Shown here: positions 21,210-32,138 of the stretch, in pieces
Position numbering within the stretch: the stretch's first letter is position 1
Layout: every line of letters starts with the position of its first letter
Source of the DNA: Reticulitermes speratus
Lineage: Eukaryota > Arthropoda > Insecta > Blattodea > Rhinotermitidae
Assembly: GCA_021186555.1 (NCBI GenBank)
Contig: JAJKFL010000006.1
Coordinates: 4,182,715 to 4,246,714, forward strand
Direction of reading: 5' to 3'
DNA length: 64,000 nucleotides
The notes under the pieces: model-generated
The model's input: only the letters and a program-made list of their open reading frames with translations
Database searches by the model: none
Told to the model about the DNA's origin: nothing
Position numbers and translations under genes: made by a program

Positions 21210-22170
21210 CACACGTTGCGAAAAACCCAAGAAGGTATTAATGTGTAGGCGACCGTTACGAGCGCTAAAAATAATATATTTGTTAAAGAAAAAGACAATA
21301 AACTGACGAATGTCTTGGGATATATTTTCATCGCCTCTATTTTTTAAGCTCAGGTACCGTCACCGCACTGTGTTGCGTCCATTAGCTTGGGATGTTCTCT
21401 AACACAACATTCCTATATCCCACTTAAATCCAGGACTGCCAACTTTTGAGACAGTCCACTATATCCCGTTACTGTTGGCACAAGTAGAAGAGGAACACCA
21501 ATGTCTCTGAGCTAAAACGTTGTGAGCTAATCCTGAATAAACGTCCCAGCCTCTGTCCTTCTCTCTCACGGTCTTGCTCTGTCGTTTTCCCCAGATAGCA
21601 CTACCCCCCCCGGCCCCCCCCCCCAAAAACCTAGCAAGGCAGCCCACTGGTACAAAAGAAATATACTGCCTCCCGCCTATTCAATTAGCATGAACGTTTA
21701 AATCTGTGAAGGGAGGATATGGTAATCCTCTTTTGAGTTAAACTACTATAGCAGGGGCTTATGGAATTGTTATCTGTTTTCGCTACTACTGCACAGCGCG
21801 GAATTAACAAATGAGGGGCGCTGTGTTTCGTACAATTGCCACTGCTATTATAATAGCGCTGAGGCTCACTTTGGGGCATCATTCATGACATTATACTTGT
21901 GCGTTCGCCTAAAGCCCAGCCCTAAAACCTCTACCTATATTTTGGTAGAAAGAAGAGAGTATAATAGGAATTATAAAAAAAAACAATAAAGTGGAGAAAA
22001 AAAAAGAGAGAAACCGAAATTACCTACAAAGATACGAACATAATCAGAGAAACAATAGACAAGTATGTTCAGAAACGCTTGGTTGGGCAGGGAAGGAGGT
22101 GGAGTTTGTTCCGTCTTCTCACCGTTTGTACGTTTTTGGAACATTTTCTTCCAAGATTGGTGGTTGCTTA
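21210..22170. other. no gene seen
   Basis: Intronic DNA with C-rich runs at about 21605-21622. Confidence 0.45.
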
Positions 22171-22174
22171 TATG

Positions 22175-22432
22175 TAAAAGGTAAGGTAAAGGTCTCCCTA
22201 CAACAGGCCATAAAGGCCCAGAGGGGGAGTAGAGGTATAGACTCTACTCTTTCTTTAACCTCGACGCTAGTTGGGGTGGGTGGTCAGCACCATGCCCCGG
22301 CCGCTTTACCCCCGGGAAATGACCGGTACCCATTGTATAGGAAGCTGGGTAGGCCTCAGGGCCGGTCTGGACGGATGCGAAAAATCTCGCCCTCACCGGG
22401 ATTCGATCCCCGGACCGTCCAGCCCGCTTATG
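22175..22432 (-). mobile_element. SINE, family S1, truncated head
   Basis: Reverse S1 body (GGCCATAAAGGCCCAGAGGG, CCCCGGCCGCTTTACCCC) with the B-box complement GGGATTCGATCCCCG near 22400; the A-box half is missing. Confidence 0.75.
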
Positions 22433-22526
22433 TGTAACGTAACTCATATTAATGCCGTATTGTAACGAGGCGGAGTGCTCGCATTTCGGAACACGTTTCT
22501 GTGCTCTGGACATAAATTGTTACATT

Positions 22527-22645
22527 CAGTCAACCGCAGAGGCCTGGGTTCGATCTCAGGTTAGTTCATGTGGGATCTGTGGTGAATATAAGTGGAAATG
22601 ACAAAATATTTTCTCCCAGTACTTCAGTTTTCCCCTGTCAGTATC
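22527..22645 (+). mobile_element. tRNA-derived SINE, family S5
   Basis: B-box GGGTTCGATCTCAGG followed by GTTCATGTGGGATCTGTGG, as at 16776-16890. Confidence 0.5.
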
Positions 22646-22820
22646 GTTCCATCAATGCTCGATACTCATTCGTTCATCTGTCACCGACGCTATGCAATCT
22701 CAGCTGTTGATAGCGTCGTCAAATAACGGACACACATATATATATATATATACACAAACAAACAAAGTCACATTTAACCAGTGTTCCGTCATTTTGTCTC
22801 TGCTTCCCAAAACACAACAC

Positions 22821-23878
22821 TCTTCATTCTGCAGTCTGTCTTACGACAGGTCCGTAGCCTCTTCATTCTGCAGTCTGTCTTACGACAGGTCCGTAGCCTC
22901 TTCATACTGCAGTCTGTCTTACGACAGGTCCGTAGCCTCTTCAATCTGCAGTTGTCTACGACAGGTCCGTGCCTCTTCATACTGCAGTCCTGTCTTTACG
23001 TTACAGGCATCCGTAGCCTTTTCACTTCTGCCGTCTGTCTTACTACAGGTTCCGTAACCTTCTTCATCCTGTCAAAGTCTGCCTACGACAGGTCACGTTT
23101 GCCTCTTCATTCTGCAGTCTGTCTACGACAGGTCCGTAGCCTCTTCATTCTGCAGTCTGCCTTACGACAGGTCCGTAGCCTCTTCATTCTGCAGTCTGTC
23201 TTACGACAGGTCCGTAGCCTCTTCACTCTGCAGTCTGTCTTACGACAGGTCCGTAGCCTCTTCATTCTGCAGTCTGTCTTACGACAGGTCCGTAGCCTCT
23301 TCATTCTGCAGTCTGTCTTACGACAGGTCCGTAGCCTCTTCATTCTGCAGTCTGTCTTACGACAAGTCCGTAGCCTCTTCCAAAGCGAGTTCTCCACACA
23401 GTGCGATCTAGTGCTTCATCTTTCAATTTCCAGTATCTTCTCTTTTCCCTAAGGTCATCCAGTAGCTGCTTACGTCTTCTCCCTCGTCTTTCCGTCATTT
23501 CTATCCTTCCTTCTAACTTTCCTTCAATCACGTGTTTCAGAAGGCAGTTCCTACGCAAGATGTGACCAATCCAGTTAGCCTTTCTTCTTTTTATTGTATG
23601 TACAATATTCCTCTCCTCCTTCACTCTATGTAATACTTCTTCATTTCTCACACGATCGGTCCAACTGATCTTCTCCATTCTTCTCCAAAGCACCACTTTT
23701 CAAAACTTTCCAGATACTTCTGATCCACTTTCCGAAGTGTCCCACGTTTCAGCACCACACAAAGTTACGCTCCAAATGTAGCACTGTACTAGTTTCTTCC
23801 TTAAATTTAAATCCAGTTTGCTGGTGAAAAGAGTCTTCTTGTTGAATGCTGCATTTGCCATGACAATTCTGATTTAAT
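22821..23878 (-). mobile_element. LINE family L1, 5'-truncated copy A with long 39-bp tail array
   Basis: Minus strand. 23340-23696 encodes MEKISWTDRVRNEEVLHRVK, then KRRKANWIGHILRRN and WRTRFGRGYG, the C-terminal end of a LINE reverse transcriptase ORF; a frameshift at about 23696 separates a further piece reaching 23878. The 3' end (22821-23385) is about 14 copies of a 39-bp unit, TGCAGTCTGTCTTACGACAG plus flanks on the + strand. Copies at 22950-23110 are ragged. Confidence 0.85.
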
Positions 23879-23896
23879 TTCACGTGTACATCTTGC

Positions 23897-23924
<28 letters not shown>

Positions 23925-23929
<5 letters not shown>

Positions 23930-24182
23930 CATGGCTCGACAGCCCTATATGGGCTTGGGTGAGAAATGGCAGCTGAATTTTGCTTACGAGCATTACTAGT
24001 TCTATTCATGCCCGTAAGGTTCTTTTACATGCCGTGAATCTACGACATGGGACCGACGGCTTTATTTCCCCTCCGAAGGATTTTTGTCACCCTTAAAAAC
24101 CCATCGACCTCGGACGGGATCGAACCCGCGAACCTTGGGTCTAGTAACGAGCACGCTAACCACTAGTCCACCGAGGTCGACA
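23925..24182 (-). mobile_element. tRNA-derived SINE, family S3
   Basis: Minus strand: head CCTCGGTGGACTAGTGGTTA and B box GGGTTCGATCCCG. The 3' end is next to an (AAT)n run at 23898-23928. Second copy at 28497-28831. Confidence 0.8.
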
Positions 24183-24189
24183 CAACAAC

Positions 24190-24676
24190 AAAAGTGAAAC
24201 TGCTTATTTTATCTTTCTGAGACACGCAAATTTTTCTCTTTTTTCGTGGTTTTATTCAGTTCCTACACGGAAAATTATGGTACAGTGCCTCAAATTGCGC
24301 CAAACCGCTGCCTGCAACCTTCTTTCTAGTTCATTCACCATCCAGTCCAACACTTGATCGTCTATGCTGCGAGATGCGGACAGCATAGTGAAATAAACAC
24401 CCTGTACTCACAATGCTAGATTTGATGTTGTTGAGGATTCAGTTCTTCTGGGATGTGACGCTATGTCGTTGGGTGAGTGGCTTCTCTGGGTTTGAAAGAA
24501 AGTGAATCAATCACCCAACGACAGACGGTAGCAGCCCACTTCTCAATCCTCACCAACACCGCTGTGACAATCTCAAACTTCGCAAACTCAGAGCTTCAAC
24601 CAACCTCTTAAACAGCACTGTCTATACGTACGCTTGCATTTTGACACGCGATGTCTGCAATGTGACGCCCTCTACT
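24190..24676. other. no gene seen
   Basis: The block TCACCCAACGAC occurs twice in opposite orientation near 24470 and 24515, a small fold-back. No coding signal. Confidence 0.4.
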
Positions 24677-24684
24677 GTGTTACC

Positions 24685-25166
24685 CAGTGGCGGACTGGCC
24701 AGGGTGTCAGCTTGCCCGATGGCAAGTGGGCCCCCTTAAACATTAGACAATATGTTAAAAATATTAATGACGTTTTAGTAGCTTGAAAATATAATAGAAG
24801 TTCCAATATTATTACTGGCTGCAACTAAAATTTACGTTGTATTACTATTTTAATAAAATTTTTTTAAATAAAATCCACCATTTATTTAAAATTAAAAAAA
24901 ATAATTTAAAAATTAAATTGTAACAATTTGTATTTACATTCAGTATCTACTGTATACTGCCAGTAATATGTACAATATATGTACACTGTAATTACTAAAA
25001 AATATACATTTATTTCGCAAAAATTTTAATTCTACCTTTTTTCCACTTATGTATTTTTTGAAAATTTTATTTATTTGTTATAAAAATTAAATTATAGCCT
25101 TATAGTTGTGGGTGGGCCCCCCTTTGTCTCCTGGCAACCAATATTTTTAGACCCAGTCCACCACTG
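24685..25166. mobile_element. hAT-like MITE with 8-bp target-site duplication
   Basis: Starts CAGTGGCGGACTGG and ends CCCAGTCCACCACTG (inverted). Flanked by GTGTTACC and GTGTTAGC (7 of 8 identical). The AT-rich interior has no coding capacity. An 8-bp duplication and CAGTGG ends fit hAT. Confidence 0.8.
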
Positions 25167-25179
25167 GTGTTAGCCATGT

Positions 25180-26030
25180 ACCGGTAAGTCGAGGAATCCT
25201 GCTGCTTACCTTTCTTCAACCCCGAAGATAGTCAGCAGGTCACTACGAAAAATTTCTAGGTATATATTTACCAAACTACACGGTGTCACTTCCCAAAAAA
25301 ACAGTAGCATTCACAGTCACCGCTTTGATTAAAACTCGGAACTCAGATGTAATTTTATACCCTTCGCTGAAAATAAGCGTCTATGTCTGACTGACACCCC
25401 TGTTTATGCCAACGATGGCTGTCAGTGAGATGTTTCAAACATTGAATTCGAAGCTTTGAGAATCGGTTTCGTAGGAAGTTAGCCAACGGCTGATTAGATA
25501 CGTTTGTGCAGCATTCGCAATAACCATTTGGGTATTTGAGTAGGAAGTGAGTGATGGGTTTAAAACCCGGTCACAAAATCCAACAACTCACTTGTTCTCA
25601 ATGTTCTATACATTTATCAATACGTATCAGGAATATGAAAGGTGACTGGATGTGTCTTTTGTCTGACCGAAAATGTCGCACAATTTTTGAGAAATTTACA
25701 GTTTCCTATCAGATATTCGCTCATACGTTTCAAGTTTACATCTAGGTTATCAGACTCCTATAGAAATGGCACTTGTATTCAGTTGAAGGATATCCGTCTG
25801 AGTTGTGTTCATCAACGTCAAGATATAAGTAGCGTTATCAGGGTTGCAGGAATCTCACAGCGAGTCACTGCCATCACACACCCCATCGTCTGCAAATTCC
25901 CATTCCACTGACACTATTATTAATATTACGTATTTCCCAACATAAATATCCTCTGTGCTCCCACAGATGTACCGCTTTGTTCCCCTCCGACATGGCACGA
26001 CAGGGTTAACCAACATCCTGTCACAGATAA
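25180..26030. other. no gene seen
   Basis: Short open frames only; none resembles a known family. Confidence 0.45.
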
Positions 26031-26077
26031 ATTTTGTATCATCTTCACCGTGCATTGTTTAACAAATCACAAATCAC

Positions 26078-26160
26078 ACACCAACAAAATGCACTATATT
26101 TTCAACTTTTTTATTCTTTAACCCCTACATATGTTTCAGCCTTTACAAAGCCATCTTCAG
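26078..26160 (-). ncRNA. candidate hammerhead-like motif with conserved 3' module
   Basis: Minus strand: CTGAAGA-T-GGCTTTGTAAAGGCT-GAAACATAT, then an AT-rich stretch and AGTGCATTTTGTTGG. The same order (core, about 45 AT-rich bases, GTGCATTTGTTGG) is seen in both arms of 39801-40280, which marks a shared transcript end or element boundary. Confidence 0.45.
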
Positions 26161-26213
26161 GGGGCTCGTAATCTACATTTACTTTACATCCATTGTTTAT
26201 GTCTGCTATTATA

Positions 26214-26290
26214 CAGGGTATACACAAAAAATGGTGCGGTTTCAATAGAAATTTCTATTGAAACCGCACCATTCTTTTGTGTATGCCCTG
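26214..26290. mobile_element. hairpin MITE, copy 2 of 3
   Basis: 77-bp inverted repeat, CAGGGTATACAC to GTATGCCCTG, flanked by TA. Nearly loopless at its centre. Confidence 0.8.
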
Positions 26291-26299
26291 TATATATCA

Positions 26300-27060
26300 C
26301 ATGTAGTCAAGTTTCATTATCATTTATAGATTACAGTTATTTACAATTTCTGTATTTAAATATATAAAACACAGAATATAAAATCCTTAAATGAGTTTCG
26401 TCAATTTTTCGTAGCAAAATGATAAAATTAAGCTATATGGTTTTTTTAGGATATATCTTCTACCATTAGCTCGTTTTTTTTTTAATTCTGTCTGTTGGTT
26501 TTGTATATATAGGTCATCAGTTAAGTAAATCAGGTCCTGTGAAACAATGATCAGATATCAGCATCGTAGTTGTATTGTATTATTATTATTATTATTATAT
26601 GAAGTGTATGCAAATTTTTTAAGGGGTTACAGAATAAGAAGTGAAAATATAGTGCATTTCGTTGGTGTGTATTTTGTGAGATGCTGTTACAGAATTACAA
26701 AATCAGGCAGCCATAACATTCCACTCGTACAAGTTAGACTGCCCGATGGGCAGAATGGTGACTTCAGGTGCCTTTGCAACAACAAAAATATGACTGCAAA
26801 ATGCGTATCTATTAGCTTCGTCATGTCAGTCTGTCTGTCTGTCCATACGCAACAATTATAAAACCGCTGAACCGATTTTTAAATAAACATTATTTTTTTT
26901 GGATATTTATTAAATTTCTCAACACACTCAAATTTTGGTTAAAATCGGAGATAAGCACAGGATATTTTAAGCGCACTTCTGCGCGAATCTCCGCTAAAGT
27001 AAGCTGATAAACACTGAATGGAGGGGAAGTTTTTTTAAGTCAAACTTGTAGATAAATAAA
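26300..27060. other. no gene seen
   Basis: AT-rich DNA. A stretch of about 200 bp around 26740-26990 (GCCCGATGGGCAGAATGG, CGTCATGTCAGTCTGTCTG) looks like old repeat DNA but I cannot name it. Confidence 0.4.
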
Positions 27061-27063
27061 ACA

Positions 27064-27160
27064 TAAGGGAGGGTCGGGTAAGAGTCCGTATTTTCTAAGA
27101 GTGCGCAGTTTATAAGAGTCCGCAGTTTCTAAGAGTGCGCAGTTTCTAAGAGTGCGCAGT
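27064..27160. repeat. short repeat AAGAGTGCGCAGT
   Basis: Four or five imperfect copies. They are the reverse complement of the 22-bp array at 27789-28155, so the two flank the interval between them in inverted orientation. Confidence 0.75.
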
Positions 27161-27600
27161 GTCAATTTCTCGAAACCAACGATAGGTAGTAGCACAATGC
27201 ACACGGTGGCAGTTAACGCACCTACTATGGGCAGTGGAGCAAAAGACTCAAAGACGTGTGACGCTTGTGTTCGACGTGAGTGGCATTTATCTGTTTTGGT
27301 TACAAAAACTGTAACTCGTTTCTGCGACGAAGTAAGAATTTTCTCCTGAAAGACTTTCGGACAAAAGGTAAGCCTATGTCTTATAAAATCCCAGTAATCA
27401 AACCATTATTTGGCTAATTACTAAAACACAAAATGTAACAAGCATGGTGGTTATAGGAAAAAGTTACAAAAGTGAGCGTGTCGTCTAAGAGTGCGCGGGG
27501 TAAGAGAAACTTCGAGGGAAGGCTACTGAATATGGACAGAAGAAAGGAAAATGTAAACGGCCAGCTGTAAGACGAAAGCAGGTCGACAGAGCTGTTGTCT

Positions 27601-27753
27601 ATGTCTAACATCGTGTGTCCAATATGTGGAGAGAAATATCAAGATGCACCAGAAGAAGACTGCATACAGTGTCACAGACGTAAGGAATGGTGGCATGAAG
27701 CTTGTACAGCTTACGAATCAGGCCAGTTTGCACCTGACTACTGTTCTACTTAA
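27601..27753 (+). pseudogene. C-terminal zinc-finger tail of a pogo/jerky-like transposase
   Basis: The open frame reads CPICGEKYQ, then CIQCHRRKEWWHEACTAYE and DYC before TAA at 27751. The C-x2-C...C-x2-C...WWHEAC...C spacing is the PHD-like finger I associate with the tails of Tigger/jerky-type DDE transposases. An in-frame stop lies just upstream (27569-27571) and the catalytic domain is not recognisable, so this is a fragment. Confidence 0.6.
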
Positions 27754-27788
27754 GAATCTACGCAAATTATTGTCACTTTCCTGATGCT

Positions 27789-28155
27789 CACTGTTACCCG
27801 ACCTTCTGCGCACTCTTACCCGACCTTCTGCGCACTCTTACCCGACCTTCTGCGCACTCTTACCCGACCTTCTGCGCACTCTTACCCGACCTTCTGCGCA
27901 CTCTTACTCGACCTTCTGCGCACTCTTACTCGACCTTCTGCGCACTCTTACCCGACCTTCTGCGCACTCTTACTCGACCTTCTGCGCACTCTTACTCGAC
28001 CTTCTGCGTACTCTTACCCGACCTTCTGCGCACTCTTACTCGACCTTCTGCGCACTCTTACCCGACCTTCTGCGCACTCTTACTCGACCTTCTGCGCACT
28101 ATTACCCGACCTTCTGCGCACTCTTACCCGACCTTCTGCGCACTCTTACCCGACA
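27789..28155. repeat. 22-bp tandem array
   Basis: About 17 copies of ACCCGACCTTCTGCGCACTC plus TT, with a CCC/CTC variant. Directly follows the transposase fragment. Confidence 0.95.
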
Positions 28156-28159
28156 CGTC

Positions 28160-28480
28160 GGCTAAGAGTGAGCATTTCCTATTTCTTGAAAATTATTTTG
28201 TAACTCAAAATGTATTCAGTAAAATATGAGTTGGTGTTCTAATGACGTAAGTCAATACTTCAGTCGTTCTACATTCCTTAAATAGACTACTTCCTACGAA
28301 TCGTTTCCGAGAATTTTAAAAAAGTTAATTAGGTTAGTACTCTTACCCGACTTTCTCTTACATTTTATCCTACACACTTTTTCTCCTCAACTTTTAGCGG
28401 TGTTCTACCTAATTATAAAAAGAAGGAGGCGAACAGACCGTAACTGTTACACTACGCGTACATTTGTCTTTTAAATGCAG
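28160..28480. other. no gene seen
   Basis: Contains one more isolated CTCTTACCCGAC at about 28340, possibly the outer edge of the same transposon. Confidence 0.4.
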
Positions 28481-28496
28481 GTATATGATCTCACTG

Positions 28497-28831
28497 TCGA
28501 CCTCGGTGGACTAGTGGTTAGCGTGCTCGCCACTGGACCCCCAAGGTTCGCGGGTTCGATCCCGACCGAGGTCGATGGATTTTTAAGGGTGATAAAAATC
28601 CGGAGCACCACTTGCTTCGGAGGGGAAGTCGGTCCCATGTCGTAGATTTACGGCATGTAAAAGAACCTTACGGGCATGAATAAAAATTGCCTCCATTTCT
28701 CGCCCAAGTCTCCTGACTGCCTGCACATCAGGATCGATAGAACACTAGCGCGGCCAGCTGACCAGTCACCAACTGCCACCAATGCGCATGACTTAGTAAC
28801 CTCGGCAAGAGGAGGCCCGGGTTATTATTAT
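28497..28831 (+). mobile_element. SINE, family S3, complete with target-site duplication
   Basis: Flanked by identical TATATGATCTCACTG at 28482-28496 and 28832-28846. Head CCTCGGTGGACTAGTGGTTA, B box GGGTTCGATCCCG, 3' end in TTATTATTA. Confidence 0.9.
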
Positions 28832-28843
28832 TATATGATCTCA

Positions 28844-28870
28844 CTGATGATGGCCACACTTGGTCGAAAC
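28844..28870 (+). ncRNA. candidate hammerhead-like motif
   Basis: CTGATGA (canonical hammerhead box), extra T, GGCC/GGTC stem with a six-base loop, GAAAC followed by ACGTG. The S3 SINE inserted at its very 5' edge. Confidence 0.45.
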
Positions 28871-28879
28871 ACGTGGGAA

Positions 28880-29340
28880 TGTCATAAATAAAACATGGTT
28901 GCTAGTATACATGAAAGCGTACTTTGATGCTTTAATACTGACTGTACAAACACGTACACGGCTGAAGACGTTTCGACATAAGATTTCCCAGCATGTCAAC
29001 GTGGCCACCAGGTCCAGACATCCCAAATATTTACCCCAACGGACATCGAGTACTCCTTACCCGGAATAGAGCGGCCACAGCGTGATTCAGCGTTCTCATC
29101 GAAGTGCTAAGTTTGAAAACAAGCGAAGGGTTTGGCTCCAATTTTTGTATTCGATTTTGAGGCAGGAAGATTTAGGCGCTAGTGAAAGGTTACTTCTGCC
29201 ATAACGACATTGTCGGTTGGAATTTATTCGGAGTCTGATAAAGGCTAATCTGCATATTGAAAGCTTAGGGTTTATACTAACTTGTCACTGTCGCACTGTG
29301 GAGGAACTGTTCAACTAACAGCCTCTCAAGAGTGTATGTT
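28880..29340. other. no gene seen
   Basis: No supported feature. Confidence 0.45.
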
Positions 29341-29341
29341 T

Positions 29342-29397
29342 AAATATACACTATACACTATACACTATACACTATACACTATACACTATACACTATA
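29342..29397. repeat. 7-bp microsatellite
   Basis: ACTATAC repeated about eight times. Confidence 0.92.
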
Positions 29398-29641
29398 CCG
29401 GCTTGCAAGTTTGCATAGAAAAAATACTAAATAAATAACCTAGGGGCATAACGAGGAAATCTCAGCTAAATTTCCATGATATTACACTGCGTCACATCCC
29501 AGGAACGGCATTATTGGAGAAAATGCAATTTGTAATACCGTATAACAAACTGAATGGAGGATATCTCCTCAGAGAATCTAATGGTGGCTCAGCTACTCAA
29601 TAAATCCCAGATTTTCAGAGAAGCAGAAGGTCTATTACCGT

Positions 29642-29948
29642 TCAGAACCAATTGTCTGCTGGACTTTGGCCATCGTCCGCATAAAATATTGAAATATAAT
29701 ATAAAAATCACGACGTTTCGGAAGCTGGTTCTTCTTCCGTCTTCAGATAATGGGAGGTGAGACACCTACTCAGTTGGGTCTTTTTGACCGAGCTAATCTC
29801 AATCAAAAGGACCCATCTCAGTAGCAGTCTCCCCTCCCATCACCTGAAGACGGAAGAAGAACCAGCTTCCGAAACGTCGTGATTTTTATATTATATTTTA
29901 ATATTTTATCCGGACGATGTACAAAGTCCAAAAGACAATTGGTTCTCA
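29642..29948. mobile_element. fold-back element with a hammerhead-like motif in each arm
   Basis: Arms of about 105 bp (29642-29746 and 29844-29948) are inverted copies with few differences. Each contains CTGAAGA-C-GGAAG-loop-CTTCC-GAAACGTCG, pointing outwards. The central 97 bp is itself partly palindromic (GGGTCTTTTTGAC / CAAAAGGACCC). Confidence 0.8.
29844..29875 (+). ncRNA. candidate hammerhead-like motif (right arm)
   Basis: Perfect 5-bp GGAAG/CTTCC stem between CTGAAGA-C and GAAAC. The mirror copy is at 29715-29746 on the minus strand. Confidence 0.45.
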
Positions 29949-30202
29949 ATATTATACACCATCGTCAGAACCTCTTACAATTTATTTGTCTATTACCGTT
30001 TTCACACGATCCCTGCGTTTACCCTATTCTAAGCCACACGAATCCCCCCCAGTCAGTCCCCAGTCAGTCCCCAGTCCCTACAGTTTATCCAACCAAAACG
30101 CTGTAAACACTTCTCGTCTGTCCCAAGCGTTCTACCTGCCTGTTCATCTCATCTTCCACTTATATCATTCTAATAATAGGTGACAAAGAACAAAGATACA
30201 GC

Positions 30203-30640
30203 CGCAATAGCTCAGTCAATATAGTGACCAAGCCACGGTTTGACAACCGGGGAAATGTCTTTGGCTTCCCGGCAGGTAAAGGTAAAGTTCTCCCTATAAC
30301 AGGCCATGAAGGCCCAGAGGGGGAGTAGAGGTATAGCTCTTTTTCCTTAACCTCGGCGTTAGATGGGGGTGGGTGGTCAACGCCACGTCCCGGCCGCTTT
30401 ACCCCCGGAAAAAAGACCCGGCACCCATTGTATAGGAGGCTGAATGGGCCCCAGGGCCGGTCTGGACGGGTGCGGAAAACCTCGCCCCAGCCGGCATTCG
30501 ATCCCCGGACCGTCCAGCCCGTAGCGAGTCACTATACCGACTGAGCTATCGCGGCCCACCCCTTCCCGGCAGGAGCAAGAGATAATTTTCTTTTCCCAAA
30601 GTTTCCAGACCTGCTGTGGCACACCCCTAGCCACTCACAT
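30203..30640 (+). mobile_element. older S1-like SINE interrupted by a younger SINE
   Basis: The head GCCGCAATAGCTCAGTCAAT at 30201-30275 continues after the inserted element at 30562 (GGAGCAAGAGATAATTTTC, CCAGACCTGCTGTGG). Confidence 0.7.
30276..30561 (-). mobile_element. SINE, family S1, complete, nested
   Basis: Minus strand. Flanked by CTTCCCGGCAG at 30265-30275 and 30562-30572. The head (GGGCCGCGATAGCTCAGTCG) with A and B boxes is intact and the 3' tail is CTTTACC. Confidence 0.9.
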
Positions 30641-31215
30641 CATAAAACTTCAAAACTTGCACACAATTTCGAAATAAAATTATAAAATTCCGAAAGTTTA
30701 TTTCAGGTTCCCTCTCAAAATCCACGAAAATACACAAATACACGATATATTTCTGTACCCTAACTCGCATCATTTTGGACACTGCTGTGCTGCATTTTAT
30801 CACCTACACTCGGCGTCACAAGTCGCCTACCGCCGTCCTCACTAACCCCTCAGCGCCAGATAGCGAGCTACAATGCAGCCCCATTTGCGACGCATTCACC
30901 AAGTGTCAGCACGCTGTATTCACGAACGCCACCGGAGAAAAGGACTCTGTTAGTACGTTGAATAACGAAGTATCACAACTGTTCTACAATACGACAACTC
31001 AGACGACAACCCGCTACCTCGCCCCTCTCCCAGACAATTCAGTAGTGGCAATACATAGGTCTCAGTTCTTGGTTTCCTGGCAGGGGCGTGTCGGGACATG
31101 ATAAAAGGGACAAAGACACCAATTGTTAAAACGCAAGGAAGCATATTTGTTACTATGCATTTAATAGCTTAAAGAAACTTAACTTCCTCGTTTTATGCCT
31201 AGCCAAGTGCCCACT
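30640..31215. other. no gene seen
   Basis: One 108-codon open frame (30775-31101) has no recognisable domain and is not flanked by splice or promoter signals that I can support. Confidence 0.4.
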
Positions 31216-31217
31216 TA

Positions 31218-31480
31218 CAGGTAAAGCGCCCGGTAAAGGTAAAGGTTAAAGTTCACACTAGAACAGGCCATGAAGTCCCAGAGGGGGAGTACAGGTATAG
31301 CTCTACTCTTTCTTTAACCTCGGCACTAGATGAGGATGGGTGCTCAACTCCACGCCCCGGCCGCTTTACCCCTGGGAAAGAGACCCGGTACCCAATTTAC
31401 AGGAGGCTGGGTAGGTCCCAGGTCCGGTCTGGACAGGTGCTAAAAATCTCTCTCCCACCGGGATTCGATCCCCGGACACT
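31218..31480 (-). mobile_element. SINE, family S1, head lost
   Basis: Reverse S1 body ending at the B-box complement GGGATTCGATCCCCG; the A-box half is absent. Confidence 0.7.
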
Positions 31481-31608
31481 TAATTCCACGCAAATAGGAT
31501 AATAACTGTCGAAAGTACGGACTTAAGTTCGTTTACATGCTTAGCAAAGTATGACTTTCACTACGACGACTTTTATGAAACTGTCAGTCAGTTACCTTTT
31601 GTGGGCAT

Positions 31609-31785
31609 GTAAAAGGTAACAGGCCATGAAGGCCCAGAGGGTGCGGGGAGAGGTATAGCTCTACTCTTTCTTTAATCTCGGCGCTAAATGGGGTCGGTTG
31701 CCAACGCCACGCCCCGGCAGCTTTACCCCCGGGAAAGAGACCCGGTATACATTGAATAGAAGGCTGGTTGGGATCCAGGGCCTTT
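31609..31785 (-). mobile_element. SINE, family S1, truncated
   Basis: S1 3' body only, from AACAGGCCATGAAGGCCCAG to GGGATCCAGGGCC. Confidence 0.65.
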
Positions 31786-31789
31786 TTTT

Positions 31790-32130
31790 GTAGACACGTA
31801 TTAAATAGAATTTTGTCCAAATCGGGAGAAAAATATTAGAAAATAAGGTAACATATCACTTAGGCCCCTAAGTAAAGCATGGCTTCCACTGCGCAGATTT
31901 TCAGGAAACTCACAAATGCGCAACAATTTCTTGCGGGGATATTGTACATCGAATGTCACCCAAATCGGTGATGAAATGTGGAAAGCATGGGTGGACACTA
32001 CGTTACGCCCTTAGGCACAACATGGCTGTCAGTGAGCCGATTGCAACAGAACTCACCGTTGTTCGAATTTTTGTAAAGATATCCCATAGCGAATTTCACG
32101 AAAACCCGACGAAGGGTTTCAGTTGCTTAT
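31790..32130. other. no gene seen
   Basis: No supported feature. Confidence 0.4.
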
Positions 32131-32138
32131 TCATTCAT

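Noticed and set aside
22781-23452. 223-codon plus-strand frame
   Set aside because: Antisense to the 39-bp tail of a LINE copy.
30775-31101. 108-codon open frame as a gene
   Set aside because: No recognisable domain, no repeat of the frame elsewhere and no supporting signals; length is within chance for this composition.
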